Source of the DNA: Mesorhizobium sp. NFR06
GTDB lineage: Bacteria > Pseudomonadota > Alphaproteobacteria > Rhizobiales > Rhizobiaceae
DNA: 64,000 nt
Reading direction: 5' to 3'
Assembly: GCF_900115245.1 (NCBI RefSeq)
Contig: NZ_FOVT01000001.1
Location: 186,001-250,000 of the forward strand
Both the position numbers and the translations under genes were made by a program. Below the pieces are notes generated by a model, which did no database searches, had not been told where the DNA came from, and saw only the letters and a list, made by a program, of their open reading frames with translations. Below, piece by piece: positions 50,320 to 59,714 of this stretch. How positions within the stretch are numbered: the stretch's first letter is position 1; each line of letters starts with the position of its first letter.

Positions 50320-52002
50320 ATTCCCGGCGCTTTCCATGCGCCGGCCCTTGATCGCCTTCTCCAGCCAGCCGATCTCCATCTCGGGCACGGAGGACAAAAG
50401 CAGGTCCGTATAGGCGTCGAAGGGCGGCGTCAGCACCTTGCTCTTGGGACCGTAGCGAACCACCTCGCCGCGATACATCACCGCGATCGAATCGGCGATC
50501 GACTTAACCGTCGCTAAATCGTGTGTGATGAACAAATAGGCGACCTTCTCCACCTGCTGCAGATTGAGCAAGAGCTTGAGGATGCCGTTGGCGACCAGCG
50601 GGTCGAGCGCCGAGGTCACCTCGTCGCAGATGATCAGCTTCGGCTTGGCGGCAAGCGAGCGGGCGATGCAGACGCGCTGCTTCTGGCCGCCGGATAGCTC
50701 CGCCGGATAGCGGTCGACAAAACCCTTGCCCATCTCGATCTCGTCGAGCAGTTCGGCGACGCGCTTGTCGCGCTCGCGTCCCTTGATGCCGAAATAAAAT
50801 TCCAACGGCCGGCCGATGATGGTGCCGACGGTCTGGCGCGGATTCATCGCCACGTCGGCCATCTGGTAGATCATCTGCAACTGGCGCAGGTCCTCCTTCG
50901 GCCGATCGGCGAGCCTGTTGGCAAGCGGCCTGCCATCGAAGGTTACGGTGCCCTCTTCCGGCGGCAAAAGCCCGGTGATGGCGCGCGCCAGCGTCGACTT
51001 GCCGGAGCCGCTCTCGCCGACGACGGCCAGCGTCTGGCCGGGATAGATGTCGACCGAGACGTTCTTCAGCACCTTGACATGGCCGCCGCCATAGGCGGCG
51101 GTGACATTCTTCACCGACAGGAATGGCGTCGTGCCCGGCTGCTGTTCCCGGTGCTCGATCTCATGCACCGAAACCAGCGCATTGGTGTACTCTTGGCGCG
51201 GCTCCTTGATGATCTGGCGCGTGCCGCCCCATTCGACCAGCCGGCCGTGGCGCAGCACCATGATCTCGTCCGAAACTTGCGCGACGACGGCAAGGTCGTG
51301 GGTGATGTAGAGGGCCGCGACATGGGTGTCGCGGATGGCGTCCTTGATCGCCGCCAGCACGTCGATCTGCGTCGTCACGTCGAGCGCCGTGGTCGGCTCG
51401 TCGAAGACGATGAGATCGGGCTCCGAGCAGAGCGCCATCGCCGTCATCACACGCTGCAACTGGCCGCCGGAAACCTGATGCGGATAGCGCTCGCCGATCG
51501 TTTCAGGATTGGGCAGGCTGAGTTTCTTGAACAGCGCGATGGCCCGTTTCTCGGCCTCGGCGCGGCTTGCTGTGCCGTGCAGGAGCGTGGCCTCGACCAC
51601 CTGGTCGATGAGCTTGTGGGCCGGATTGAAAGCGGCCGCCGCCGACTGCGCGACGTAGCAGACCTCGCGTCCGCGCAGCGCGCGCACGCCTTTCGGTCCG
51701 GCCTTCAGGATGTCGCGGCCATTGAGGACCACCTCGCCGCCGGTGATGCGCACGCCGCCGCGGCCATAGGCCATCGACGACAGGCCGATCGTCGATTTGC
51801 CGGCGCCGGATTCGCCGATCAGGCCGAGCACCTTGCCCTTTTCGAGCGTCAGCGAGACGTCGTGGACCAGCGTGATCGTCTTCGGCGCCTCGCCCGGCGG
51901 ATAGACGGTCGCCTCGATGCGCAGATTGCGGATGTCGAGGAGACGGCCCGAGCTTGCCTGCCCTGGCTTTGCTTGCCCGGACTTCGCTTGCTTATCAGCC
52001 AT
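50317..52002 (-). CDS. Peptide-type ABC transporter, fused double ATP-binding protein (DppD-DppF type)
   Basis: A 561-residue protein from ATG 52002; the longer frame to 52740 is shadow of the permease gene. Two ATPase domains are fused. The first has Walker A GESGAGKST (about 57), signature VSGGQLQRV and Walker B LIVFDEPTTALD. The second has GESGSGKST (about 325), LSGGQKQRVCIARS and LIICDEVTSALD. A KxGQA-rich leader (about 1-20) precedes the first domain. It energises the two permeases upstream (TGATG overlap with the DppC-type gene). Its stop codon comes from a palindromic repeat. Confidence 0.9.
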   Translation of the reverse strand: MADKQAKSGQAKPGQASSGRLLDIRNLRIEATVYPPGEAPKTITLVHDVSLTLEKGKVLGLIGESGAGKSTIGLSSMAYGRGGVRITGGEVVLNGRDILKAGPKGVRALRGREVCYVAQSAAAAFNPAHKLIDQVVEATLLHGTASRAEAEKRAIALFKKLSLPNPETIGERYPHQVSGGQLQRVMTAMALCSEPDLIVFDEPTTALDVTTQIDVLAAIKDAIRDTHVAALYITHDLAVVAQVSDEIMVLRHGRLVEWGGTRQIIKEPRQEYTNALVSVHEIEHREQQPGTTPFLSVKNVTAAYGGGHVKVLKNVSVDIYPGQTLAVVGESGSGKSTLARAITGLLPPEEGTVTFDGRPLANRLADRPKEDLRQLQMIYQMADVAMNPRQTVGTIIGRPLEFYFGIKGRERDKRVAELLDEIEMGKGFVDRYPAELSGGQKQRVCIARSLAAKPKLIICDEVTSALDPLVANGILKLLLNLQQVEKVAYLFITHDLATVKSIADSIAVMYRGEVVRYGPKSKVLTPPFDAYTDLLLSSVPEMEIGWLEKAIKGRRMESAGN

Positions 52003-52823
52003 CAGCCGCGTCCTCCCTTCAGGCTCGTCGTGCGGTTGAGCACCCAGTCGGCGACGAGATTGACCGAGATCGCCAGCACCGCGATCGCCGCGGCCGGGAT
52101 CAGCGCCGCCGGAATGCCGAAGACGATGCCGTCCTTGTTTTCCTTGACCATGCCGCCCCAGTCCGAATCCGGCGGCTGCACGCCGAGGCCGAGGAAGGAC
52201 AGCGCCGACAGGAACAGCACGGCGAAGATGAAGCGCACGCCGAGTTCCGCCACCAGCGGCGACAGCGCATTTGGCAGGATCTCGCGGAAGATGATCCAGG
52301 CCTTGCCTTCGCCGCGCAGCTTCGCCGCCTCGACGAAGTCCATGACGTTGATGTCGACGGCGACCGCGCGCGACAGCCGGTAGACGCGGGTCGAATCGAG
52401 GATGCCCATGACCAGGATCAGCGTCAGCGCGTTGGTCGGCAGGACCGAAAGCACGACGAGGCCGAAGATCAGCGTCGGGATCGACATCAGAAGGTCGACG
52501 AAGCGCGACATCAGCGTGTCGAACCAGCCGCCGAACACCGCGGCCGAGAAGCCGAGGATCGAGCCTAGCGAGAAGGACAGCGCCGTCGCCGCCACCGCGA
52601 TCTCCATGGTGATGCGCGCGCCATAGATCATGCGCGAGATGAGGTCGCGGCCGAGATTGTCGGTGCCCAGCCAATGGGTGGCCGACATCGGCTCCCATAC
52701 GTCGCCGACGATCTCGCCATTGCCGTGCGGTGCGATCCACGGCGCGAAGATCGCGCAGAACGCGAAGAAGCCGGTCAGGATGAGCCCCACCCAGGCGGTC
52801 AACGGGATTTGTCGCAAGGCCAT
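52002..52823 (-). CDS. Peptide-type ABC transporter permease (DppC type)
   Basis: A 273-residue inner-membrane permease. The N-terminal segment PLTAWVGLILTGFFAFCAIFAPWIAP, HWLGTDNLGRDLISRMIYGAR (the conserved GTDxxGRD of DppC/OppC proteins) and the EAA loop VDINVMDFVEAAKLRGEGKAWIIFREILPNALSPL are clear. It has about five or six membrane spans. It lies 56 bases downstream of the DppB-type gene and overlaps the ATPase start. Confidence 0.92.
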   Translation of the reverse strand: MALRQIPLTAWVGLILTGFFAFCAIFAPWIAPHGNGEIVGDVWEPMSATHWLGTDNLGRDLISRMIYGARITMEIAVAATALSFSLGSILGFSAAVFGGWFDTLMSRFVDLLMSIPTLIFGLVVLSVLPTNALTLILVMGILDSTRVYRLSRAVAVDINVMDFVEAAKLRGEGKAWIIFREILPNALSPLVAELGVRFIFAVLFLSALSFLGLGVQPPDSDWGGMVKENKDGIVFGIPAALIPAAAIAVLAISVNLVADWVLNRTTSLKGGRG

Positions 52824-52879
52824 GCGCCTCAGTTCCCCCTTTGGTCGTCGTGCATCGGTCCCACTGTGTCGGATGCCCG

Positions 52880-53839
52880 CTACTTCGGATGCCTCAGTCT
52901 CGGATTGGCCACGATGGCCCCGATATCGGCGACAATGTTGAGCGTGATGTATACCGCGGCGAAGATCAGGCCGACCGCCTGCACCACCGGCACGTCGCGC
53001 TTGGCGACATGGTCGACGAGATACTGCCCCATGCCTGGATAGACGAAGATCACCTCGACCACGACGACGCCGACGATGAGATAGGCGAGGTTGAGCATGA
53101 CGACGTTGACGACCGGCGCGATCGCATTGGGGAAGGCGTGCTTGCGGATGATGTCGAAAGCCTTCAGACCCTTCAGCTCCGCCGTCTCGATATAGGCCGA
53201 CTGCATGACGTTGAGGATTGCCGCGCGCGTCATGCGCATCATATGGGCGAGCACCACCAGCGTCAGTGCGGTCGCCGGCAGCACCACGGCCTGCAGCCTT
53301 TCGAGGAAAGGCGTGGAATCATCCACCGTCGAGATGCTCGGAAAGATCTGCCAGTGCACGGCGAACACGAAGATCAGCACATAGCCGATGAAGAATTCGG
53401 GAAATGACGTCGAAGCCAGCGCCAGGCCCGAGATCAGTTTGTCGACGAAACCGTTGCGGTAGCGGACGGCAATGAGTCCGAGAATAATTGCCAGCGGCAC
53501 CGCGACGATCGCCGCGCAGGCGGCCAGGAACAGCGTGTTCTTCAGCCTGGTGCCGATCGAGCTGGCGATATCGAGGCCGCTCGACTGCGCCGTGCCGAAG
53601 TCTCCATGCAGGATGCCCCAGAGCCAGTGCACATAGCGCAGCCACGCCGGATCGTTGAGGCCGAGCTGTTCGCGCAGGTTTGCCAGCGCCTCCGGTGTCG
53701 CCGACTGGCCGAGGATCGCCTGGGCGACGTCGCCCGGCAGGATCTGCGTGCCGGCGAAGATCAGCACCGAAACGGCCAAAAGAAGAACTATGCCCAGCAA
53801 GATGCGCTGAGCGATCAATCTCAAGATCGGAGACGACAT
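52880..53839 (-). CDS. Peptide-type ABC transporter permease (DppB type)
   Basis: A 319-residue permease from ATG 53839 (a longer frame to 53896 covers a hairpin region). TM1 QRILLGIVLLLAVSVLIFAGTQILPGDVA, then the ATPEALANLREQLGLNDPAWLRYVHWLWGILHGDFG segment typical of DppB/OppB, and the EAA loop SAYIETAELKGLKAFDIIRKHAFPNAIAPV. It follows the binding-protein gene after a hairpin at 53899-53922. Confidence 0.92.
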   Translation of the reverse strand: MSSPILRLIAQRILLGIVLLLAVSVLIFAGTQILPGDVAQAILGQSATPEALANLREQLGLNDPAWLRYVHWLWGILHGDFGTAQSSGLDIASSIGTRLKNTLFLAACAAIVAVPLAIILGLIAVRYRNGFVDKLISGLALASTSFPEFFIGYVLIFVFAVHWQIFPSISTVDDSTPFLERLQAVVLPATALTLVVLAHMMRMTRAAILNVMQSAYIETAELKGLKAFDIIRKHAFPNAIAPVVNVVMLNLAYLIVGVVVVEVIFVYPGMGQYLVDHVAKRDVPVVQAVGLIFAAVYITLNIVADIGAIVANPRLRHPK

Positions 53840-53898
53840 CGGCAACCCGTGATGTTGGTGTAGGGACGGCCGCCTTTCGGGCGCGCCACGAAGCAAGG

Positions 53899-53922
53899 AA
53901 GGGCCGGCGTTTACCGGCCCTT
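53899..53922 (-). terminator. Hairpin between binding-protein and permease genes
   Basis: AAGGGCCGG (53899-53907) pairs with CCGGCCCTT (53914-53922) around six bases, 14 bases past the binding-protein stop on the - strand. Such hairpins commonly limit downstream permease expression relative to the binding protein. Confidence 0.65.
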
Positions 53923-53935
53923 CGCTATTCCTTCG

Positions 53936-55525
53936 TCAAGCCTGCAGCCAGCACTGGATCAAGGCGTGACCGTTGCCGAGTTCCTGTGCCGGGTTGTCGA
54001 CCCAGCCTTCGACCCCCTTGCCGGTCGCGTCGACGAACTGGTTGAAGAACGGTACGATCAGGCCGCCCTCGTCGCGCATCATCTCGCCCATGTCGCGATA
54101 GATCTTCTTGCGCTTTGCTTCGTCGAGCTCGCCTCGCGCCGCCAGGACCATCTTGTCGAAATCCGGACGCTTGAAGCGCGTGTCGTTCCAGTCGGCGGTC
54201 GAAATGTACGCCGTCGAGTACATCTGGTCCTGCGTCGGCCGCCCGCCCCAGTAGGAGAGCGAGAAGGGCTGCTTGTTCCAGACTTCCGTCCAGTAACCGT
54301 CGCCGGGTTCGCGCTTGATCTCGATCTTGATGCCGGCCTTGGCGCAGCTCTGCTGGTAGAGCTGGGCGGCATCGACCGCGCCGGGGAACGCGACGTCTGA
54401 GGTGCGCAACAGGATCGAGCCGCTATGGCCAGACTTCTTGTAGGCCGCGGCAGCCTTCTCCGGGTCGAACTTGCGCTGTTCGATATCCTCAGAGAACAGC
54501 GGATAGGCCTTGTTGACCGGCATGTCGTTGCCGACCGAGCCGTAGCCACGCAGGATCTTGTGCAGCATCTCCTCGCGGTCCATGGCGAGCTTCAGCGCCA
54601 TGCGCAGATCGTTGTTGTCGAAGGGCGCGGTGTCGCAGAACATGTTGAAGGGGTAGAAGCCGCGGCCCGAGGCGGCGCGGACGGTGACGCCAGGCAGCCG
54701 CTTGACCAGATCGACGATCTTCGGCTCGACGCGGTTGATCATGTTCACCTGGCCGCCCTGCAGGGCCGCCATGCGGGCGGTCGGGTCATTGACCACCACG
54801 ATCTCGACCTGGTCGGCATGACCGTATTTGTCGGCCTGCCAGTAATTGGCGAAGCGCTCGCCGCCGTGCTTCACGCCCGGCTTATTGACTGTCACCTTGT
54901 ACGGTCCGGTGCCGATGCCAGCGTCGGGTTTGTCCACGCCGCCATTCGGCTGGATGATCAGGTGATAGTCCGCCATCAGATAGGGCAGGTCGGCGTTCGC
55001 ATCCTTCAGCGTGACCACGACATTGCCGCCATCGGCTTTGATGGTGTCGATGCCCTTAAGCACGCCGAGCGCGCCGGACTTCGACTTCTCGTCGCTGTGG
55101 CGCTTCAGCGTCGCCACCACGTCGTCCGGTGTCACTTCCTTGCCGTTGTGGAACTGGACGCCCTTGCGGATCTTCATTGTCCAGGTCTTGGCGTCGTCCG
55201 ACGCGCCGATCTCCTCGGCGATCAGATACTCGACGCCGCCACCGGGCGCGAGTTCGACCAAGGTCTCGCCCCAGCACTTACCGAAGGCAAACGGAACCTG
55301 GCTGGCGTCCAGCGCGGGGTCGAGGCTGTCGGTGGATGCACCGCCAACCATGCCGGCCTTCAGCGTGCCGCCCTTGACCGGACCGGCCGCACGCACGGCC
55401 TTGGAGAGCAGCGAGTTGGCAACGGTCGCTGCGACGCCGAGCGCCGCCGCGCGACCGAGAAAATCGCGACGGCTAAGCTTTCCGGCAGCGACTCGCCGGC
55501 TGAGATAGTCGAGTTCGTCAGACAT
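53936..55525 (-). CDS. Peptide-type ABC transporter substrate-binding protein (Tat-exported)
   Basis: A 529-residue family 5 solute-binding protein. A twin-arginine signal (LSRRDFLGRAAALGVAATVAN) ends near AVRAAG (about residue 47), so it is exported folded. Family signatures: GGTLKAGMVGGASTDSLDPAL, TWTMKIRKGVQFHNGKEVTPDDVVATLKRH, GTGPYKVTVN and PFDNNDLRMALKLAMDREEML. It heads the transporter operon. The next gene upstream encodes a secretion-signal-free CocE-type hydrolase, so imported ligands may be esters or acylated peptides. The ligand is unknown. Confidence 0.9.
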   Translation of the reverse strand: MSDELDYLSRRVAAGKLSRRDFLGRAAALGVAATVANSLLSKAVRAAGPVKGGTLKAGMVGGASTDSLDPALDASQVPFAFGKCWGETLVELAPGGGVEYLIAEEIGASDDAKTWTMKIRKGVQFHNGKEVTPDDVVATLKRHSDEKSKSGALGVLKGIDTIKADGGNVVVTLKDANADLPYLMADYHLIIQPNGGVDKPDAGIGTGPYKVTVNKPGVKHGGERFANYWQADKYGHADQVEIVVVNDPTARMAALQGGQVNMINRVEPKIVDLVKRLPGVTVRAASGRGFYPFNMFCDTAPFDNNDLRMALKLAMDREEMLHKILRGYGSVGNDMPVNKAYPLFSEDIEQRKFDPEKAAAAYKKSGHSGSILLRTSDVAFPGAVDAAQLYQQSCAKAGIKIEIKREPGDGYWTEVWNKQPFSLSYWGGRPTQDQMYSTAYISTADWNDTRFKRPDFDKMVLAARGELDEAKRKKIYRDMGEMMRDEGGLIVPFFNQFVDATGKGVEGWVDNPAQELGNGHALIQCWLQA

Positions 55526-55672
55526 TATGGTTCCTCACTCTGGATTCCGGCCTTATGGCCGTTTCTTGCTATTGGAGGAGATAATGACCGTAAGGGAAAG
55601 CGGCAGGCAAGACCGAATGCGACATGCCGTGGCGTAAATCGCACGTCGCCTTTGGACTAATCTTGACCCGAC

Positions 55673-57658
55673 TCAAACCTGAGAGCGGGGGATCGCCTGC
55701 TTGAAGTCGCGTTCGAAGACCAGTTTTTCGCCCTCAAAGGCCTCGATTCGGGCGCTGACGATGAAGTTTGCGGCGTCCGATCGCATCTCGGCAAAGGTTT
55801 CGGTTCGCACCGACCATTCGTTCCGCGACAATGTCTGGGTCCAATGCGTGGCTCCGGTGGCAGACAGCGGATCGTCGGGATGGATCGCCCACGTCTCGCG
55901 CACGATGCTGCCGTTGACGAGCCCATGTTCGAGATCGCGCACTTCGCCGAAGTCATCCGCGATAGAGAGCGTGACCATGCCGGTCTTCTCGTCGCGGTTG
56001 ACATGCCGTTCGGATTTGGTCGGCCTGAGCGTCTCGCTCGCCCAGGGGGTGGCACCTTCCGGTTGGGGGAACGAGACCTCGTCGCCATTCGCCAGCGGGC
56101 GTAGCGGCAGCTTGAGCGTTGCCGCCGACAGTCCCAGCGTTACCGGCTCCGGCGAAGGCCAGATCATCGGCCAGTAGGCGGTCGAAACGGCGATGCGCAA
56201 GCTGTGGCCGGCGGGCACCCGGTAGGCGCACTGGTCGAGCACGACGCGCGCCGACACCGTCTCGCCGGGCACAAGCGCTTGCGGGAATTCATGCGAGTTG
56301 CGGTGGGTCAGGTTGAGCACGCCGTAGGAGATCAGTTCCGAGGCGCCGTCTGGATGCACGTCGCACAGCCGCACCGCGATGTTGGCCTGGGGCCGATCGG
56401 AGGCAAACCTGATCTCAAGCTCCGGCGCCCCGACAATGTCGATCGCCTTCTTGAGTTCGGCCTGGTCGAAACAAACCGACAGCGCGTCGTCGGGGCGCTG
56501 GTCGCCCGGCAGCTCCGGCCCGAAGGTGAAGGGAAAATACTCGCCGCCGGCAAGCCCGCAGCTCTGCGGCGAAGCGACGATCGAAGGCCTTGCGCCGGCG
56601 GGAATGAGCTCGATCGCCTCAACCTTGATGTTTGAAGATGGCCAATCCTGTTCGGCGACCCACCGGCCCGGCCGCTCGGGGTGCCAGCGAGCGGGCCGCA
56701 CGCTGTCCATAACATAGGCGCGGTAATCCGGGTCGGCCTCGACACCGGTCTCCGTTCCCTTCAGCCAGCGGTCCCACCAGCGCAGCGCCTCCTGCAGGAA
56801 GCCGATGGCTGGCCTGGGTCCGGCGTAATGCGGGTATTTGTGGATCCACGGTCCAACGATGCCTTTGACCGGCGACTGGATGTTGGCCACGAGGTTGGAG
56901 ATCGTGTTGCGGTAGCCGTCGTGCCAGCCGCCGATCGACAGCACGGCCGCTTTGACCGCCGAAAACTCCTCGCAGATCGAGCCGCGCTTCCAATAGGCGT
57001 CGCGGTGCTGGTGGCTTAGCCAGAGCGGCAACAGGAAAGGCTGGTTTTCCAGACGGCTGAGCCACAGGTCGCGCCAGCGGTTGCCGCCGGCAATCGCCGG
57101 ATCCGGCGGCCGCGACGAATAGGACAGCATCGTCGAGGCCCAGCCGAAATTCTCCAGGAGCAGGCAGCCGCCCTTGTAGTGGATGTCGTCGGCATAGCGG
57201 TCGACGGTCGAGCAGAGGCTGATCACCGCCTTCAGCGCCGGCGGCTGCTTGGCCGCCACCTGCAGGCAATTGAAGCCGCCCCAGGAAATGCCCATCATGC
57301 CGACATTGCCGTTGCACCAGGGCTGCGCCGCCGCCCAGGCGATGACGTCGCGGGCGTCCTGTAATTCCTGCTCGGAATATTCGTCGTCCATCAGCCCTTC
57401 GGAATCGCCATTGCCGCGCATGTCGACGCGGATCGAGGCGTAGCCGTGCCCGGCGAAATAGGGATGGGTGAGCTGGTCGCGAAGAATGGTGCCGTCGCGC
57501 TTGCGGTAGGGCAGGTGTTCGAGGATGGCCGGTACCGGATCGTCGGCGGCATTCTCCGGCATCCAGACGCGCGCCGACAGCCGGCAGCCGTCCGGCATGA
57601 CGATGCCCATGTCGGGGAACTCGACGACTTTGCGGGGAAATTCGGTGACGATTTTCAT
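55673..57658 (-). CDS. CocE/NonD-family (X-Pro dipeptidyl-peptidase-like) hydrolase
   Basis: A 661-residue protein from ATG 57658 (GGAG upstream). The N-terminal S15-type alpha/beta hydrolase domain has the nucleophile elbow GMMGISWGGFNCLQVA (about residue 140), VRVDMRGNGDSEG-like RVDMRGNGDSEG, and the acid-histidine region VKGIVGPWIHKYPHYAGPRPA. A C-terminal beta-sandwich (about 380-660) carries ISYGVLNLTHRNSHE and ALVPGETVSARVVLDQCAYRVPAGHSLRIAVS. There is no signal peptide. It lies 147 bases upstream of the peptide transporter operon, same strand, and probably cleaves an imported ester or amide. Confidence 0.85.
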   Translation of the reverse strand: MKIVTEFPRKVVEFPDMGIVMPDGCRLSARVWMPENAADDPVPAILEHLPYRKRDGTILRDQLTHPYFAGHGYASIRVDMRGNGDSEGLMDDEYSEQELQDARDVIAWAAAQPWCNGNVGMMGISWGGFNCLQVAAKQPPALKAVISLCSTVDRYADDIHYKGGCLLLENFGWASTMLSYSSRPPDPAIAGGNRWRDLWLSRLENQPFLLPLWLSHQHRDAYWKRGSICEEFSAVKAAVLSIGGWHDGYRNTISNLVANIQSPVKGIVGPWIHKYPHYAGPRPAIGFLQEALRWWDRWLKGTETGVEADPDYRAYVMDSVRPARWHPERPGRWVAEQDWPSSNIKVEAIELIPAGARPSIVASPQSCGLAGGEYFPFTFGPELPGDQRPDDALSVCFDQAELKKAIDIVGAPELEIRFASDRPQANIAVRLCDVHPDGASELISYGVLNLTHRNSHEFPQALVPGETVSARVVLDQCAYRVPAGHSLRIAVSTAYWPMIWPSPEPVTLGLSAATLKLPLRPLANGDEVSFPQPEGATPWASETLRPTKSERHVNRDEKTGMVTLSIADDFGEVRDLEHGLVNGSIVRETWAIHPDDPLSATGATHWTQTLSRNEWSVRTETFAEMRSDAANFIVSARIEAFEGEKLVFERDFKQAIPRSQV

Positions 57659-57742
57659 GGCGGCGCTCCAAGCGTTGCCACATGATGGAGCGGCGGCTGG
57701 CACGTCGTGAGCCAGCCGGCGAAATCGGCTGGTCAATCCGCG

Positions 57743-58336
57743 TCAGTTCAACGGAATGTCGTTCTCGGCCTTGCTCGCCTGATAGATTCCGGAAAGCTCG
57801 TCGTAGCGTGCTGAAATTTTTCCGATGCGCGCTTCCAGCCGATTGCGTTCGGCCTCTGGCAAAGCGCGCACCAGCCGGCGGATGGAGAAGCTCTTCCAAT
57901 AGGCGTTCTCGGCGTTGTAGCCGCCAGGGTCGAGAGTGAAGACCTCCTTCAGGATCTTGAGGTCATGCGGGATGGCAAAACTGTCGCGAGAATCCTCGTG
58001 GCTGAATAGATAGTAGAAATTGTCGAAGCCGGTCCAGGTGATCGCCGACAGGCAGAGCGAGCAGGGCTCGTGCGTGGCGATGAACAGCGCGTCCTTGGTG
58101 TCGACGCGCTCGGCCTTCGGCATCTCGTAGAAGCGCTTCAGGCAGTGCACCTCGCCATGCCAGAGCGGGTTTTCCGTCTCGTTGTTGGTCTCGGCCAGCA
58201 CCAGCGAGCGGTCGTCTTTCCTCAGGATCGCGGCGCCAAACAGCTTGTTGCCGTGGGCGACGCCTTGCGCCGTCTTCGGCACGATATCGTGCTCGATCAC
58301 ATCGAGCAGGCGGTCGATCAGCGAAACGTCGGTCAT
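57743..58336 (-). CDS. Cytidine/deoxycytidylate-deaminase-fold nucleobase deaminase, possibly guanine deaminase
   Basis: A 197-residue zinc deaminase. The catalytic HxE motif LWHGEVHCLKRF (about residue 60) and the zinc cysteines THEPCSLCLSAITWTGFDNFYY (about 92) are complete. The C-terminal 75 residues (GYNAENAYWKSFSIRRLV) are an extension beyond the core. Its place downstream of allA and allE in the purine cluster suggests deamination of guanine to xanthine, feeding xanthine dehydrogenase, but the same fold deaminates other bases. Confidence 0.75.
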   Translation of the reverse strand: MTDVSLIDRLLDVIEHDIVPKTAQGVAHGNKLFGAAILRKDDRSLVLAETNNETENPLWHGEVHCLKRFYEMPKAERVDTKDALFIATHEPCSLCLSAITWTGFDNFYYLFSHEDSRDSFAIPHDLKILKEVFTLDPGGYNAENAYWKSFSIRRLVRALPEAERNRLEARIGKISARYDELSGIYQASKAENDIPLN

Positions 58337-58351
58337 AGGAATCGGCAGCTT

Positions 58352-58843
58352 TCAGGGAAGGTGGATCTCGTAAGGATGCGAGAAATAAAACTCTTCGAGA
58401 TTGGAGCCGTCGCCGCCGCGATCGACGATCACGAAATCCTGTTCCTCGCCGATCGGCGTCAGCACGCCGTGCCAGAGGTTGCGGCGGTAGTTGATGCCTT
58501 GTCCGGGGCCGGCGAGAAAGGCATGCGGCTCTCCGGGGCCGTCCTTGGTGTCATGGCAGACGACCACCAGGAACGGCCGCGGCGACAGCGGGATGAAGGC
58601 TTGGCTGCCAAGCGGATGGCGCTCGACCATGGTGAGCTTCAGCGGCATCTCATAGGGCGTGCCGCGCACCATCGAGATCAGGACACGCGCATTCGGCCCG
58701 GCGGCTTCGGCGGTCGCAAGATCGTGGTAGCGCATCGCCTTGCCGCCATTGATCGGGTAGCGGTTGTCGCCGCCCATGTCGATGACGTCGCCGAAGGGCG
58801 CGAAGTTTTCGCGGGTCAGCGGCCGGGCGACGATGCGGCTCAC
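58352..58843 (-). CDS. allA: Ureidoglycolate lyase
   Basis: A 163-residue cupin-like enzyme that splits ureidoglycolate to glyoxylate and urea. The start is GTG 58843, overlapping the upstream stop as GTGA, with AAGG upstream. MVERHPLGSQAFIPL, FLVVVC, the INYRRNLWHGVLTPIG region with its conserved histidine, and DFVIVDRGG match AllA. It is part of the puuE-allE-allA-deaminase run. Confidence 0.9.
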   Translation of the reverse strand: MSRIVARPLTRENFAPFGDVIDMGGDNRYPINGGKAMRYHDLATAEAAGPNARVLISMVRGTPYEMPLKLTMVERHPLGSQAFIPLSPRPFLVVVCHDTKDGPGEPHAFLAGPGQGINYRRNLWHGVLTPIGEEQDFVIVDRGGDGSNLEEFYFSHPYEIHLP

Positions 58844-59700
58844 CGCGCCTTGCCCCCAAGATAGCCGCCGAGCTTGGCGTGGCGGTTGACGTCCTTGTAG
58901 AGTAGGTAGCGGAATTTGCCTGGCCCGCCGGCGTAGCAGGCCTGCGGGCAGAAGGCGCGCAGCCACATGAAGTCGCCTGCCTCGACCTCGACCCAGTCCT
59001 GGTTGAGGCGGTAGACGGCCTTGCCTTCCAGCACATAGAGCCCGTGCTCCATGACATGCGTTTCGGCGAAGGGGATGACCGCGCCCGGTTCGAGCGTGAC
59101 GATGGTGACATGCATGTCATGGCGCATGTCGGCGGGGTCGACGAAGCGGGTCGTTGCCCAGCGGCCTTCGGTGCCGGGCATCGGGCTCGGCGCCACCTGC
59201 TGGTCGCTCGAGAAGAAGGCTTCCGGCACGTCGAGCCCGTCGACGGCTTCATAGGCCTTGCGGATCCAGTGGAAGCGGGCGGCAGTGCCGCTTTCGTTGC
59301 GCACCGTCCAGCCGCTCGCCGGCGGCAGGAAGGCGAAGCCGCCGGGGACAAGCACATGCTTTTTGCCGGCAAGTGACACGGTGAGCTTGCCCTCGACGAT
59401 GAACAGCACGCCCTCTGCCCCCGCATCCGGCTCCGGCCGGTCGCTGCCGCCGCCGGGCAGGACCTCGACGATGTACTGCGAGAACGTCTCGGCGAAGCCC
59501 GAGAGCGGCCTTGCAATGATCCAGGCCCTGGTCTCGTCCCAGAACGGCAGCGGGCTGGTCACGATGTCCTGCATCACGCCCCTGGGGATGACGGCATAGG
59601 CCTCGGTGAAGACGGCACGGCCGGTCAACAGCTCGGTCTGGCCGGGATGGCCGCCATGCGGCGCGTAATAGGTTCGCTCGGACGTCTTGATCATATCCAT
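58840..59700 (-). CDS. allE: (S)-ureidoglycine aminohydrolase (bicupin)
   Basis: A 286-residue double-cupin enzyme that converts ureidoglycine to ureidoglycolate and ammonia. The N-terminal part YYAPHGGHPGQTELLTGRAVFTEAYAVIPRG is typical. The C-terminal cupin holds the metal set PFAETHVMEHGLYVLEGKAVYRL (glutamate and two histidines, about 212-220), and FMWLRAFCPQACYAGG follows with the glutamine/cysteine ligand region. It overlaps allA by four bases and lies 14 bases from the puuE-type gene. Confidence 0.9.
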   Translation of the reverse strand: MDMIKTSERTYYAPHGGHPGQTELLTGRAVFTEAYAVIPRGVMQDIVTSPLPFWDETRAWIIARPLSGFAETFSQYIVEVLPGGGSDRPEPDAGAEGVLFIVEGKLTVSLAGKKHVLVPGGFAFLPPASGWTVRNESGTAARFHWIRKAYEAVDGLDVPEAFFSSDQQVAPSPMPGTEGRWATTRFVDPADMRHDMHVTIVTLEPGAVIPFAETHVMEHGLYVLEGKAVYRLNQDWVEVEAGDFMWLRAFCPQACYAGGPGKFRYLLYKDVNRHAKLGGYLGGKAR

Positions 59701-59714
59701 GGGGATCCCTGGCG

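Noticed and set aside
52003..52740. N-terminal extension of the fused ATPase into the permease gene
   Set aside because: This stretch is another frame of the DppC-type permease; the ATPase starts at ATG 52002 in a TGATG junction.
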